Assembly (NCBI RefSeq): GCF_026212465.1
Contig: NC_080052.1
Coordinates: 17,822,519 to 17,886,518, forward strand
Direction: 5' to 3'
DNA: 64,000 nt
Origin: Amaranthus tricolor
Taxonomy: Eukaryota; Streptophyta; Magnoliopsida; Caryophyllales; Amaranthaceae
The notes beneath the pieces are model-generated. The model did not search any database and was not told the DNA's origin. It saw only the letters and a list, made by a program, of their open reading frames with translations. Both the position numbers and the translations under genes were made by a program. Positions within the stretch are counted from its first letter, which is position 1. The number at the start of each line of letters is the position of its first letter. Positions 14,501 to 29,400 of this stretch are shown here, one piece after another.

Positions 14501-17430
14501 TAGAAATAAATCGTTAAGTTGTGATTTTACGGGTTTTTTAAGTATTTTTGGCACTTACGCGCATAAAGTAGCTCAAACTTGGTTTGTTTTGCACGAAACA
14601 TGGCACACAACACTATTTGGTATCTATATTATTGTGTTGAAGTGGATAGAAATGAAAATCATAGTCATATGTTAGAAATTACGTGATAAAGTTGCGATTT
14701 AATGCGTTTTAAAGCTTTTTTGGCACTTTCGCGCATAAAAGAGCTCAATCTTGGTTTGTTTTGCACGAAACTTGGCAAACAACACTATTTGGTTTATATT
14801 ACTGTATTGAAGTGGTTAGAATTGAAAATCATAGTCATATGCTAGAAATTACGTGTTAAATTGTGATTTTATGCGTTTTCAAGCTTGTCGGCACTTTCGC
14901 GCATAAAGTAGCTCAAACTTGGTTTGTTTTGCAATAAACTTGGCACAAAACACTATTTGATATATATTATTGTGTTGAAGTGGGTAGGATTGAAAATCAT
15001 TGTCATATGCCAGAAATTACGTGTTAAGTTGCGATTTTTATGCGTTTTTAAAACTTTTTTCGGCACTTTCGGGAATAAAGTAGCTTAAACTTGGTTTGTT
15101 TTGCAGGAAACTTGGAACACAACACTATTTGGTTTATATAATTGTGTTGAAGTGGTTAGAATTGAAAATCATAGTCATATGCTAGAAATTACATGTTAAG
15201 TTGCGATTTTTTGCGTTTTTAAGCTTTTTGGCACTCACGCGCATAAAATAGCTCAAACTTGGTTTGTTTTGTACGAAATTTGGTACTCAACACCATTTTG
15301 TATATATTATTGTGTTGAAGTTGTTAGAATTGAAATCACAGTCATATGCTAGAAATTACGTGTTAAGTTGCCGATTTTATATGTTTTTAAGCTTTTTGGC
15401 ACTTACGCGCATAAAGTAGCTCAAACTTGGTTTTTTTTGCACGAAACTCTGTACACAACACTATTTGGTATATTTTGTTGTGTTGAAGTGGTTAGAATTC
15501 AAAATCATAGTCATACGCTTGAAATTACGTGTTAAGTTGCGATTTTTGCAATTTTAAGTTTATTTTTGGCACTTTCACCGCATACAGTAGCTAAAACCTT
15601 TGTTTGTTTGCACGAAACCCTGGCACACAACACTAATTGGTATACATATTATTGTTTTGAAATGGTTGGAATTGAAAATCATAGTCATGTGCTAGAAATT
15701 ACGTGTTAAGTTGAGATTTTTTTCATTTTAAAGCTTTTTTAGCACTTTTGCGCATAAAAGAGCTCACACTTGGTTTGTTTTGCACGAAACTTGGCAAAGA
15801 AAACTATTTGGTATATATTATTGTGTTTAATTTGTTAGAATTGAAATATTAGTCATATGCTTAGAAATTACGTGTTAAGTTGCGATTTTATGCGTTTTTA
15901 AGCTTTTTCGGCACTTTTGCGCATAATGTAGCTCAAACTTTGTTTGTTTTGCACGAAACATGGCACACAACACTATTTGGTATCTATATTATTGTGTTGA
16001 AGTGGTTAGAAATGAAAATCATAGTCATATGTTAGAAATTACGTGATAAGTTGCGATTTTATGCGTTTTAAAGCTTTTTTGGCACTTTCGCGCATAAAAG
16101 AGCTCAATCTTGGTTTGTTTTGCACAAAACTTGGCAAAACAACACTATTTGGTTTATATTACTGTGTTGAAGTGGTTAGAATTGAAAATCATAGTCATGT
16201 GCTAGAAATTACGTGTTAAGTTGAGATTTTATGCGTTTTAAAGCTTTTTTAGCACTTTTGCGCATAAAAGAGCTCACACTTGGTTTGTTTTGCACGAAAC
16301 TTGGCACAAAACACTATTTGATATATATTATTGTGTTGATGTGGGTAGGATTGAAATCATTGTCTTATGCTAGAAATTACGTGTTAAGTTGCGATTTTAT
16401 GCGTTTTTAAGCTTTTTTTTGCACTTTCGCGCTTAAAGTAGCTCAAACTTGGTTCGTTTTGCACGAAACATGGTACACAATACTATTTGGAATATATTAT
16501 TGTATTGAAGTGGTTATAATTGAAAATCATAGTCATATGGTAGAAATTACGTGTTAAGTTGCGATTTTATGCGTTTTTAAGCTTTTTCGGCACTTTCGGG
16601 AATAAAGTAGCTCAAACTTGGTTTGTTTTGCAGGAAACTTGGAACACAACACTATTTGGTTTATATAATTGTGTTGAAGTGGTTAGAATTGAAAATCATA
16701 GTCATATGCTCAGAAATTACAAGATAAGTTGCGATGTTATGCGTTTTTAAGCTTTTTGGCACTTACGCGCATAAAATAGCTCAAACTTGGTTTGTTTTGC
16801 ACGAAATTTGGTACTCAACACTATTTGGTATATATTATTGTGTTGAAGTGGTTAGAATTGATAATCATTGTCATATGCTAGAAATTACGTGTTAAGTTGC
16901 GATTTTATGCGTTTTTAAGCTTTTTGGCACTTACGCGCATAAAGTTGCTCAAACTTGGTTTGTTTTGCACGAAACTCTGTACACAACCACTATTTCGTAT
17001 ATTTTATTGTGTTGAAGTGGTTAGAATTCAAAATCATAGTCATACGCCAGAAATTACGTCTTAAGTTGCGATTTTATGCGTTTTGAAGTTTTTTTTTGGC
17101 ACTTTCGCGCATAAAGTAGCTCAAACTTGGTTTGTTTTGAACGAAACATGGTACACAACACTATTTGGAATATATTATTGTGTTGAAGTGGTTAGAATGA
17201 AAATCATAGTCATGTGCTAGAAATTACGTGTTAAGTTGAGATTTTATGCGTTTTAAAACCTTTTTTAGCATTTTTGCGCATAAAAGAGCTCACACTTGGT
17301 TTGTTTTGCACGAAATTTGGTACTCAACACTATTTGGTATATATTATTGTGTTGAAGTGGTTAGAATTGATAATCACAGTCATATGCTAGAAATTACGTG
17401 TTAAGTTGCGATTTTATGCGTTTTAAGCTT
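11501..17430. repeat. Indel-rich duplicate of the 18.3-24.1 kb satellite block
   Basis: From 11501 on, the sequence follows 18298 onward at an offset of about 6797, falling to about 6780 by 17.3 kb. The differences I see are mostly one-base insertions or deletions: TTTTGCCACG for TTTTGCACG, GATTTTTATGCG for GATTTTATGCG, ACAACCACTATT for ACAACACTATT, GTACTACAACAC for GTACACAACAC, and GTAAATAG for GTAAAATAG. Co-linearity breaks at about 17315/24094, where one monomer is missing from the left copy, and indel-type differences continue to about 17430. This pattern fits unpolished long-read consensus or a duplicated contig end better than natural divergence, which in the rest of the array is mostly substitutions. 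Confidence 0.85.
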
Positions 17431-20400
17431 TTTGGCACTTACGCGCATAAAGTTGCTCAAACTTGGTTTGTTTTGCACGAAACTCTGTACACAACACTAT
17501 TTGGTATATTTTGTTGTGTTGAAGTGGTTAGAATTCAAAATCATAGTCATACGCCAGAAATTACGTCTTAAGTTGCGATTTTATGCGTTTTTAAGTTTTT
17601 TTTTTGGCACTTTCGCGCATAAAGTAGCTAAAACTTTGTTTGTTTTGCATGAAACATGGCACACAACACTATTTGGTATACATATTATTGTTTTGAAGTG
17701 GTTATAATTGAAAATCATAGTCATGTGCTAGAAATTACGTGTTAAGTTGAGATTTTATGCGTTTTAAAGCTTTTTTAGCACTTTTGCGCATAAAAGAGCT
17801 CACACTTGGTTTGTTTTGCACGAAACTTGGCAAAGAACACTATTTGGTATATATTATTGTGTTTAAGTTGTTAGAATTGAAAATCATAGTCATATGGTAG
17901 AAATTACGTGTTAAGTTGCAATTTTATGCGTTTTTAAGCTTTTTCGGCACTTTCGCGCATAAAGTAGCTCAAACTTGGTATGTTTTGCACGAAACTCTGT
18001 ACACAACAATATTTGGTATATTTTATTGTGTTGAAGTGGTTAGAATTCAAAATCATAGTCATACGCTAGAAATTACGTGTTAAGTTGCGATTTTATGCGT
18101 TTTTAAGTTTTTTTTTGGCACTTACGCTCATAAAGTAGCTCAAACTTGGTTTATTTTTCACGAAACATGGCACACAACACTAATTGGTATACATATTATT
18201 GTTTTGAAGTGGTTAGAATTGAAAATCATAGTCATGTGCTAGAAATTACGTGTTAAGTTGTGATTTTATGCGTTTTAAATTTTTTTTAGCACTTTTGCGC
18301 ATAAAAGAGCTCACACTTGGTTTGTTTTGCACGAAACTTGGCAAAAAACACTATTTGGTATATATTATTGTGTTTAAGTTGTTAGAATTGAAAATCATAG
18401 TCATATGCTAGAAATTACGTGTTAATTTGCGATTTTATGCGGGTTATTAAGCTTTTTCGGCACTTTCGCGCATAAAGTAGCTCAAACTTGGTTTGTTTTG
18501 CACGAAACTTGGCACAAAACACTATTTGATATATATTATTGTGTTGAAGTTGTTAGAATTGAAAATCATAGTCATATGCTAAAAATTATGTGTTAAGTTG
18601 CGATTTTATGCGTTTTAAAGCTTTTTTAGCACTTTCGCACGTAAAATAGCTCCAACTTGGTTTGTTTTGCACGAAACTTGGTACACAACATTATTTTCTA
18701 TATATTATTGTGTTGAAGTGGTTAGAAATTAAAATCATAGGCATATGCTAGAAATTAATCGTTATGTTGCGATTTTACGGGTTGTTAAGTATTTTTGGCA
18801 CTTACGCGCATCAAGTAGCTCAAACTTGGTTTGTTTTGCACGAAATATGGCACACAACACTATTTAGTATCTATATTAGTGTGTTGAAGTGGTTAGAAAT
18901 GAAAATCATAGTCATATGTTAGAAATTACGTGATAAGTTGCGATTTTATGCGTTTTAAAGCTTTTTTGGCACTTTCGCGCATAAAAGAGCTCAATCTTGG
19001 TTTGTGTTGCACGAAACTTGGCAAACAACACTATTTGGTTAATATTACTGTGTTGAAGTGGGTAGGATTGAAAATCATAGTCATATGCTAGAAATTATGT
19101 GTTAAGTTGCGATTTTATGCGTTTTTAAGCTTTTTTAGCACTTTCGCGCTTAAAGTAGCTCAAACTTGGTTTGTTTTGCACGAAACTTGGCAAACAACAC
19201 TATTTGGTTAATAATACTGTGTTGAAGTGGTTAGAATTGAAAATCATAGTCATATGCTAGAAATTACGTGTTAAATTGTGATTTTATGCGTTTTAAAGCT
19301 TTTTTGGCACTTTCGAGCGTAAAAGAGCTCAATCTTGGTTTGTTTTGCACAAAACTTGGCAAACAACACTATTTGGTTTATATTACTGTGTTGAAGTGGT
19401 TATAATTTAAAATCATAGTCATGTGCTAGAAATTACGTGTTAAGTTGAGATTTTATGCGTTTTAAAGCTTTTTTAGCACTTTTGCGCATAAAAGAGCTCA
19501 CATTTGGTTTGTTTTGCACGAAACTTGGCACAAAACACTATTTGATATATATTATTGTGTTGATGTGGGTAGGATTGAAAATCATTGTCTTATACTAGAA
19601 ATTACGTGTTAAGTTGCGATTTTATGCATTTTTAAGCTTTTTTAGCACTTTCGCGCTTAAAGTAGCTCAAACTTGGTTCGTTTTGCACGAAACATGGTAC
19701 ACAACACTATTTGGAATATATTATTGTGTTGAAGTGGTTATAATTGAAAATCATAGTCATATGGTAGAAATTACGTGTTAAGTTGAGATTTTATGCGTTT
19801 TAATGCTTTTTTAGCACTTTTGCGCATAAAAGAGCTCACATTTGGTTTGTTTTGCACGAAACTTGGCACAAAACACTATTTGATATATATTATTGTGTTG
19901 ATGTGGGTAGGATTGAAAATCATTGTCTTATACTAGAAATTACGTGTTAAGTTGCGATTTTATGCATTTTTAAGCTTTTTTAGCACTTTCGCGCTTAAAG
20001 TAGCTCAAACTTGGTTCGTTTTGCACGAAACATGGTACACAACACTATTTGGAATATATTATTGTGTTGAAGTGGTTATAATTGAAAATCATAGTCATAT
20101 GGTAGAAATTACGTGTTAAGTTGCGATTTTATGCGTTTTTAAGCTTTTTCGGCACTTTCGGGAATAAAGTAGCTTAAACTTGGTTTGTTTTGCAGGAAAC
20201 TTGGAACACAACACTATTTGGTTTATATAATTGTGTTGAAGTGGTTAGAATTGAAAATCATAGTCATATGCTAGAAATTACAAGATAAGTTGCGATGTTA
20301 TGCGTTTTTAAGCTTTTTGGCACTTACGCGCATAAAATAGCTCAAACTTGGTTTGTTTTGCACGAAATTTGGTACTCAACACTATTTGGTATATATTATT

Positions 20401-23400
20401 GTGTTGAAGTGGTTAGAATTGATAATCACAGTCATATGCTAGAAATTACGTGTTAAGTTGCGATTTTATGCGTTTTTAAGCTTTTTGGCACTTACGCGCA
20501 TAAAGTTGCTCAAACTTGGTTTGTTTTGCACGAAACTCTGTACACAACACTATTTGGTATATTTTGTTGTGTTGAAGTGGTTAGAATTCAAAATCATAGT
20601 CATACGCAAGAAATTACGTCTTAAGTTGCGATTTTATGCGTTTTTAAGTTTTTTTTTGGCACTTTCGCGCATAAAGTAGCTAAAACTTTGTTTGTTTTGC
20701 ATGAAACATGGCACACAACACTAATTGGTATACATATTATTGTTTTGAAGTGGTTATAATTGAATATCATAGTCATGTGCTAGAAATTACGTGTTAAGTT
20801 GAGATTTTATGCGTTTTAAAGCTTTTTTAGCACTTTTGCGCATAAAAGAGCTCACACTTGGTTTGTTTTGCACGAAACTTGGCAAAGAACACTATTTGGT
20901 ATATATTATTGTGTTTAAGTTTTTAGAATTGAAAATCATAGTCATATGGTAGAAATTACGTGTTAAGTTGCAATTTTATGCGTTTTTAAGCTTTTTCGGC
21001 ACTTTCGCGCATAAAGTAGCTCAAACTTGGTTTGTTTTGCACGAAACCTGGCACAAAACACTATTTGATATATATTATTGTGTTGAAGTGGTTAGAATTG
21101 AAAATCATAGTTATATGCTAGAAATTATGTGTTAAGTTGCGATTTTATGCGTTTTAAAGCTATTTTAGCACTTTCGCACATAAAATAGCTCCAACTTGTT
21201 TTGTTTTGCACGAAACTTGGCACACAACAGTATTTTCTATATATTATTGTTTTGAAGTGGTTAGAAATGAAAATCATAGGCATATGCTAGAAATAAATCG
21301 TTAAGTTGTGATTTTACGGGTTTTTAAGTATTTTTGGCACTTACGCGCATAAAGTAGCTCAAACTTGGTTTGTTTTGCACGAAACATGGCACACAACACT
21401 ATTTGGTATCTATATTATTGTGTTGAAGTGGATAGAAATGAAAATCATAGTCATATGTTAGAAATTACGTGATAAAGTTGCGATTTAATGCGTTTTAAAG
21501 CTTTTTTGGCACTTTCGCGCATAAAAGAGCTCAATCTTGGTTTGTTTTGCACGAAACTTGGCAAACAACACTATTTGGTTTATATTACTGTATTGAAGTG
21601 GTTAGAATTGAAAATCATAGTCATATGCTAGAAATTACGTGTTAAATTGTGATTTTATGCGTTTTCAAGCTTGTCGGCACTTTCGCGCATAAAGTAGCTC
21701 AAACTTGGTTTGTTTTGCAATAAACTTGGCACAAAACACTATTTGATATATATTATTGTGTTGAAGTGGGTAGGATTGAAAATCATTGTCATATGCCAGA
21801 AATTACGTGTTAAGTTGCGATTTTATGCGTTTTTAAACTTTTTCGGCACTTTCGGGAATAAAGTAGCTTAAACTTGGTTTGTTTTGCAGGAAACTTGGAA
21901 CACAACACTATTTGGTTTATATAATTGTGTTGAAGTGGTTAGAATTGAAAATCATAGTCATATGCTAGAAATTACATGTTAAGTTGCGATTTTTTGCGTT
22001 TTTAAGCTTTTTGGCACTCACGCGCATAAAATAGCTCAAACTTGGTTTGTTTTGTACGAAATTTGGTACTCAACACCATTTTGTATATATTATTGTGTTG
22101 AAGTTGTTAGAATTGAAAATCACAGTCATATGCTAGAAATTACGTGTTAAGTTGCGATTTTATATGTTTTTAAGCTTTTTGGCACTTACGCGCATAAAGT
22201 AGCTCAAACTTGGTTTTTTTTGCACGAAACTCTGTACACAACACTATTTGGTATATTTTGTTGTGTTGAAGTGGTTAGAATTCAAAATCATAGTCATACG
22301 CTTGAAATTACGTGTTAAGTTGCGATTTTTGCAATTTTAAGTTTATTTTTGGCACTTTCGCGCATACAGTAGCTAAAACTTTGTTTGTTTTGCACGAAAC
22401 CTGGCACACAACACTAATTGGTATACATATTATTGTTTTGAAATGGTTGGAATTGAAAATCATAGTCATGTGCTAGAAATTACGTGTTAAGTTGAGATTT
22501 TTTTCATTTTAAAGCTTTTTTAGCACTTTTGCGCATAAAAGAGCTCACACTTGGTTTGTTTTGCACGAAACTTGGCAAAGAAAACTATTTGGTATATATT
22601 ATTGTGTTTAATTTGTTAGAATTGAAAATATTAGTCATATGCTAGAAATTACGTGTTAAGTTGCGATTTTATGCGTTTTTAAGCTTTTTCGGCACTTTTG
22701 CGCATAATGTAGCTCAAACTTTGTTTGTTTTGCACGAAACATGGCACACAACACTATTTGGTATCTATATTATTGTGTTGAAGTGGTTAGAAATGAAAAT
22801 CATAGTCATATGTTAGAAATTACGTGATAAGTTGCGATTTTATGCGTTTTAAAGCTTTTTTGGCACTTTCGCGCATAAAAGAGCTCAATCTTGGTTTGTT
22901 TTGCACAAAACTTGGCAAACAACACTATTTGGTTTATATTACTGTGTTGAAGTGGTTAGAATTGAAAATCATAGTCATGTGCTAGAAATTACGTGTTAAG
23001 TTGAGATTTTATGCGTTTTAAAGCTTTTTTAGCACTTTTGCGCATAAAAGAGCTCACACTTGGTTTGTTTTGCACGAAACTTGGCACAAAACACTATTTG
23101 ATATATATTATTGTGTTGATGTGGGTAGGATTGAAAATCATTGTCTTATGCTAGAAATTACGTGTTAAGTTGCGATTTTATGCGTTTTTAAGCTTTTTTT
23201 TGCACTTTCGCGCTTAAAGTAGCTCAAACTTGGTTCGTTTTGCACGAAACATGGTACACAATACTATTTGGAATATATTATTGTATTGAAGTGGTTATAA
23301 TTGAAAATCATAGTCATATGGTAGAAATTACGTGTTAAGTTGCGATTTTATGCGTTTTTAAGCTTTTTCGGCACTTTCGGGAATAAAGTAGCTCAAACTT

Positions 23401-26400
23401 GGTTTGTTTTGCAGGAAACTTGGAACACAACACTATTTGGTTTATATAATTGTGTTGAAGTGGTTAGAATTGAAAATCATAGTCATATGCTAGAAATTAC
23501 AAGATAAGTTGCGATGTTATGCGTTTTTAAGCTTTTTGGCACTTACGCGCATAAAATAGCTCAAACTTGGTTTGTTTTGCACGAAATTTGGCACTCAACA
23601 CTATTTGGTATATATTATTGTGTTGAAGTGGTTAGAATTGATAATCATTGTCATATGCTAGAAATTACGTGTTAAGTTGCGATTTTATGCGTTTTTAAGC
23701 TTTTTGGCACTTACGCGCATAAAGTTGCTCAAACTTGGTTTGTTTTGCACGAAACTCTGTACACAACACTATTTCGTATATTTTATTGTGTTGAAGTGGT
23801 TAGAATTCAAAATCATAGTCATACGCCAGAAATTACGTCTTAAGTTGCGATTTTATGCGTTTTGAAGTTTTTTTTTGGCACTTTCGCGCATAAAGTAGCT
23901 CAAACTTGGTTTGTTTTGAACGAAACATGGTACACAACACTATTTGGAATATATTATTGTGTTGAAGTGGTTAGAATTGAAAATCATAGTCATGTGCTAG
24001 AAATTACGTGTTAAGTTGAGATTTTATGCGTTTTAAACCTTTTTTAGCATTTTTGCGCATAAAAGAGCTCACACTTGGTTTGTTTTGCACGAAACTTGGA
24101 ACACAACACTATTTGGTTTATATAATTTTGTTGAAGTGGTTAGAATTGAAAATCATAGTCATATGCTAGAAATTACATGTTAAGTTTCGATTTTATGCGT
24201 TTTTAAGCTTTTTGGCACTTACGCGCATAAAATAGCTCAAACTTGGTTTGTTTTGCACGAAATTTGGTACTCAACACTATTTGGTATATATTATTGTGTT
24301 GAAGTGGTTAGAATTGATAATCACAGTCATATGCTAGAAATTACGTGTTAAGTTGCGATTTTATGCGTTTTTAAGCTTTTTGGCACTTACGCGCATAAAG
24401 TTGCTTAAACTTGGTTTGTTTTGCACGAAACTCTGTACACAACACTATTTGGTATATTTTATTGTGTTGAAGTGGTTAGAATTCAAAATCATAGTCATAC
24501 GCCAGAAATTACGTCTTAAGTTGCGATTTTATGCGTTTTGAAGTTTTTTTTTGGCACTTTCGCGCATAAAGTAGCTCAAACTTGGTTTGTTTTGAACAAA
24601 ACATGGTACACAACACTATTTGGAATATATTATTGTGTTGAAGTGGTTAGAATTGAAAATCATAGTCATGTGCTAGAAATTACGTGTTAAGTTGAGATTT
24701 TATGCGTTTTAAACCTTTTTTAGCATTTTTGCGCATAAAAGAGCTCACACTTGGTTTGTTTTGCACGAAACTTGGAACACAACACTATTTGGTTTATATA
24801 ATTTTGTTGAAGTGGTTAGAATTGAAAATCATAGTCATATGCTAGAAATTACATGTTAAGTTTCGATTTTATGCGTTTTTAAGCTTTTTGGCACTTACGC
24901 GCATAAAATAGCTCAAACTTGGTTTGTTTTGCACGAAATTTGGTACTCAACACTATTTGGTATATATTATTGTGTTGAAGTGGTTAGAATTGAAAATCAC
25001 AGTCATATGCTAGAAATTACGTGTTAAGTTGCGATTTTATGTGTTTTTAAGCTTTTTGGCACTTACGCGCATAAAGTAGCTCAAACTTGGTTTGTTTTGC
25101 ACGAAACTCTGTACTCAACACTATTTGGTATATTTTATTGTGTTGAAGTGGTTAGAATTCAAAATCATAGTCATACGCTAGAAATTACGTGTTAAGTTGC
25201 GATTTTTGCGTTTTTAAGTTTTTTTTGGCACTTTCGCGCATAAAGTAGCTAAAACTTTGTTTGTTTTGCACGAAGCATGGCACACAACACTAATTGGTAT
25301 ACATATTTTTGTTTTGAATTGGTTAGAATTGAAAATCATAATCATGTGGTAGAAATTACGTGTTAAGTTGAGATTTTATGCGTTTTAATGCTTTTTTAGC
25401 ACTTTTGCGCATAAAAGAGCTCACACTTGGTTTGTTTTGCACGAAACTTGGCAAAGAACACTATTAGGTATATATTATTGTGTTTAAGTTGTTAGAATTG
25501 AAAATCATAGTCATATGCTAGAAATTACCTGTTAAGTTGCGATTTTATGCGTTTTTAAGCTTTTTCGGCACTTTCGCGCATAAAGTAGCTCAAACTTGGT
25601 TTGTTTTGCACGAAACTTGGCACAAAACACTATTTGATATATATTTTTGTGTTGAAGTGGTTAGAATTGAAAATCATAGTTATATGCTAGAAATTATGTG
25701 TTATGTTGCGATTTTATTCGTTTTAAAGATTTTTTAGCACTTTCGCACATAAAATAGCTCCAACTTGGTTTGTTTTGCACGAAACTTGGTACACAATAGT
25801 ATTCTCTATATATTATTGTGTTGAAGTGGTTAGAAATGAAAATCATAGGCATGTGCTAGAAATTCATCGTTAAGTTGCGATTTTACGAGTTTTTAAGTAT
25901 TTTTGGCACATACGCGCATAAAGTAGCTCAAACTTTGTTTGTTTTGCACGAAACATGGCACACAACACTATTTGGTATCTATATTATTGTGTTGAAGTGG
26001 TTAGAAATGAAAATCATAGTCATATGTTAGAAATTACGTGATAAGTTGCGATTTCATGTGTTTTAAAGCTTTTTTGACACTTTCGCGCATAAAAGAGCTC
26101 AATCTTTGTTTGTTTTGCACGAAACTTTGCAAACAACACTATTTGGTTTATATTACTTTGTTGAAGTGGTTAGAATTGAAAATCATAGTCATATGCTAGA
26201 AATTACGTGTTAAATTGTGATTTTATGCGTTTTTAAGCTTTTGGGCATTTTCGCGCATAAAGTAGCTCAAACTTGGTTTGTTTTGCACGAAACTTGGCAC
26301 AAAACACTATTTGATATATATTATTGTGTTGAAGTGGGTAGGATTTAAAATCTTAGTCAAATGCTAGAAATTACGTGTTAAGTTGCGATTTTATGCGTTT

Positions 26401-29400
26401 TTATGCTTTTTTAGCACTTTCGCGCTTAAAGTAGCTCAAACTTGGTTTGTTTTGAACGAAACATGGTACACAACACTATTTGGAATATATTATAATTTTG
26501 AAGTGGTTAAAATTGAAAATCAAAGTTATATGGTAGAAATTACGTGTTAAGTTGCGATTTTATGCGTTTTTAAGCTTTTTCGGCACTTTCGGGAATAAAA
26601 TAACTCAAACTTGGTTTGTTTTGCACGAAACTTGGCACACAACACTATTTGGTTTATATAATTGTGATGAAGTGGTTAGAATTGAAAATCATAGTCATAT
26701 GCTAGAAATTACATGTTAAGTTGCGATTTTATGCGTTTTTAAGCTTTTTAGCACTTACGCGCATAAAATAGCTCAAACTTGTTTTGTTTTGCACGAAATT
26801 TGGTACCCAACACTATTTGGTATATATTATTGTGTTGAAGTGGTAATAATTGAAATTCACAGTCATATGCTAGAAATTACGTGTTAAGTTGCGATTTTAT
26901 GCGTTTTTAAGCTTTTTGGCACTTACGCGCATAAAGTAGCTCAAACTTGGTTTGTTTTGCACGAAACTCTGTACACAACACTATTTGGTATATTTTAATG
27001 TGTTGAAGTGGTTAAAAATCAAAATCATAGTCATACGCCAGAAATTACGTGTGAAGTTGTGATTTTATGCGTTTTTAAGTTTTTTTTTGGCACTTTCGCG
27101 CATAAAGTAGCTAAAACTTTGTTTGTTTTGCACGAAACATGGCACAAAACAAAAATTGGTATACATATTATTGTTTTGAAGTGGTTAGAATTGAAAATCA
27201 TAGTCAGGTGCTAGAAATTACGTGTTAAGTTGAGATTTTATGGGTTTTATAGCTTTTTTAGCACTTTTGCGCATAAAAGAGCTCACACTTAGTTTGTTTT
27301 GCACGAAACTTGGCACACAACACTATTTGGTTTATATAATTGTGTTGAAGTGGTTAGAATTGAAAATTATAGTCATATACTAGAAATTACATGTTAAGTT
27401 GCGATTTTATGCGCTTTTAAGCTTTTTAGCACTTACGCGCATAAAATAGCTCAAACTTTATTTGTTTTGCACGAAATTTGGTACTCAACACTATTTGGTA
27501 AATATTATTGTGTTGAAGTGGTTATAATTGAAAATCACAGTCATATGCTAGAAATTACGTGTTAAGTTGCGATTTTATGCGTTTCTAAGTTTTTTTTGTG
27601 TACGAAACATGGCACACAACACTATTTGGTATCTATATTATTGTGTTGAAGTGGTTAGAAATGAAAATCATAGTCATATGTTAGAAACTACGTGATAAGT
27701 TGCGATTTTATGCGTTTTAAAGCTTTTTTGACACTTTCGCGCATAAAAGAGCACAATCTTGGTTTGTTTTGCACGAAACATGGCAAACAACACTATTTGG
27801 AATATATTATTGTGTTGAAGTGGTTAGAATTGAAAATCATAGTCATATGGTAGAAATTACGTGTTAAGTTGCGATTTTATGCATTTTTAAGCTTTTTCGG
27901 CACTTTCGGGAATAAAGTAGCTCAAACTTGGTTTGTTTTGCACGAAACTTGGCACACAACACAATTTGGTCTATATTATTGTGGTTAAGTGGTTAGAATT
28001 GAAAGTCATAGTCATATAGAAATTACATGTTAAGTTGCGATTTTATGCGTTTTTAAGCTTTTTGGCACTTATGCGCATAAAATAGCTCAAACATGGTTTG
28101 TTTTGCACGAAATTTAGTACTTAACACTATTTGGTATATATTATTGTGTTGAAGTGGTTAGAATTGAAAATCACCGTCATATGCAAGAAATTACGTGTTA
28201 AGTTGCGATTTTATGCGTTTTTAAGCTTTTTGGCACTTACGCGCATAAAGTTGCTCAAACTTGGTTTGTTTTGCACGAAACTCTGTACACAATACTATTT
28301 GGTATATTTTATTGTGTGGAAGTGGTTAGAATTCAAAATCATAGTCATACGCCAGAAATTACGTCTTAAGTTGCGATTTTATGCGTTTTTAAGTTTTTTT
28401 TGGCACTTTCGCGCTTAAAGTAGCTAAAACGTTGTTTGTTTTGCACGAAACATGGCACACAACACTAATTGATATACATATTATTGTTTTGAAGTGGTTA
28501 GAATTGAAAATCATAGTCATGTGTTAGAAATTACATGTTAAGTTGAGATTTTATGCGTTTTAATGCTTTTTTAGCACTTTTGCGCATAAAAGAGCTCACA
28601 CTTGGTTTGTTTTGCACGAAACTTGGCAAAGAACACTATTTGGTATATATTATTGTGTTTAAGTTGTTAGAATTGAAAATCATAGTCATATGCTAGAAAT
28701 TACGTGTTAAGTTGCGATTTTTGCGTTTTGAAGTTTTTTTTTGCCACTTTCGCGCATAAAGTAGCTAAAACTTTGTTTGTTTTGCGCGAAACATGGCACA
28801 CAACACTAATTGGTATAGATATTATTGTTTTGAAGTGGTTAGAAATGAAAATCATAGTCATATGTTAGAAATTACGTAATAAGTTGCTATTTTATGCGTT
28901 TTAAAGCTTTTATGGAACTTTCGCGCATAAAAGAGCTCAATCTTGGTTTGTTTTGCACGAAACTTGGCAAACAACACTATTTGGTTTATATTACTGTGTT
29001 GAAGTGGTTAGAATTGAAAATCATAGTCATATGCTAGAAATTACGTGTTAAATTGTGATTTTATGCGTTTTCAAGCTTTTCGGCACTTTCGCGCATAAAG
29101 TAGCTCAAACTTGGTTTTTTTTGCACGAAAGTTGGCACAAAACACTATTTGATATATATTATTGTGTTGAAGTGGGTAGGATTGAAAATCATTGTCATAT
29201 GCTAGAAATTACGTGTTACGTTGCGATTTTATGCGTTTTTAAGCTTTTTTAGCACTTTCGCGCTTAAAAGAGCTCAAACTTGGTTTGTTTTGCTCGAAAC
29301 TTGGTACACAACACTATTTGGTATATATTATTATGTTGAAGTGGTTAGAATTGAAAATCACGGACATATGATAGAAATTACGTGTTAAATTGCGGTTTTA

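Noticed and set aside
1136..29252. Many plus-strand open frames of 60-95 codons with repeated FLALSRIK / VLHETWHTTLFG text
   Set aside because: They are translations of satellite monomers. The period is not a multiple of three, the frames end at random, and their similarity to each other only reflects the DNA repeat.
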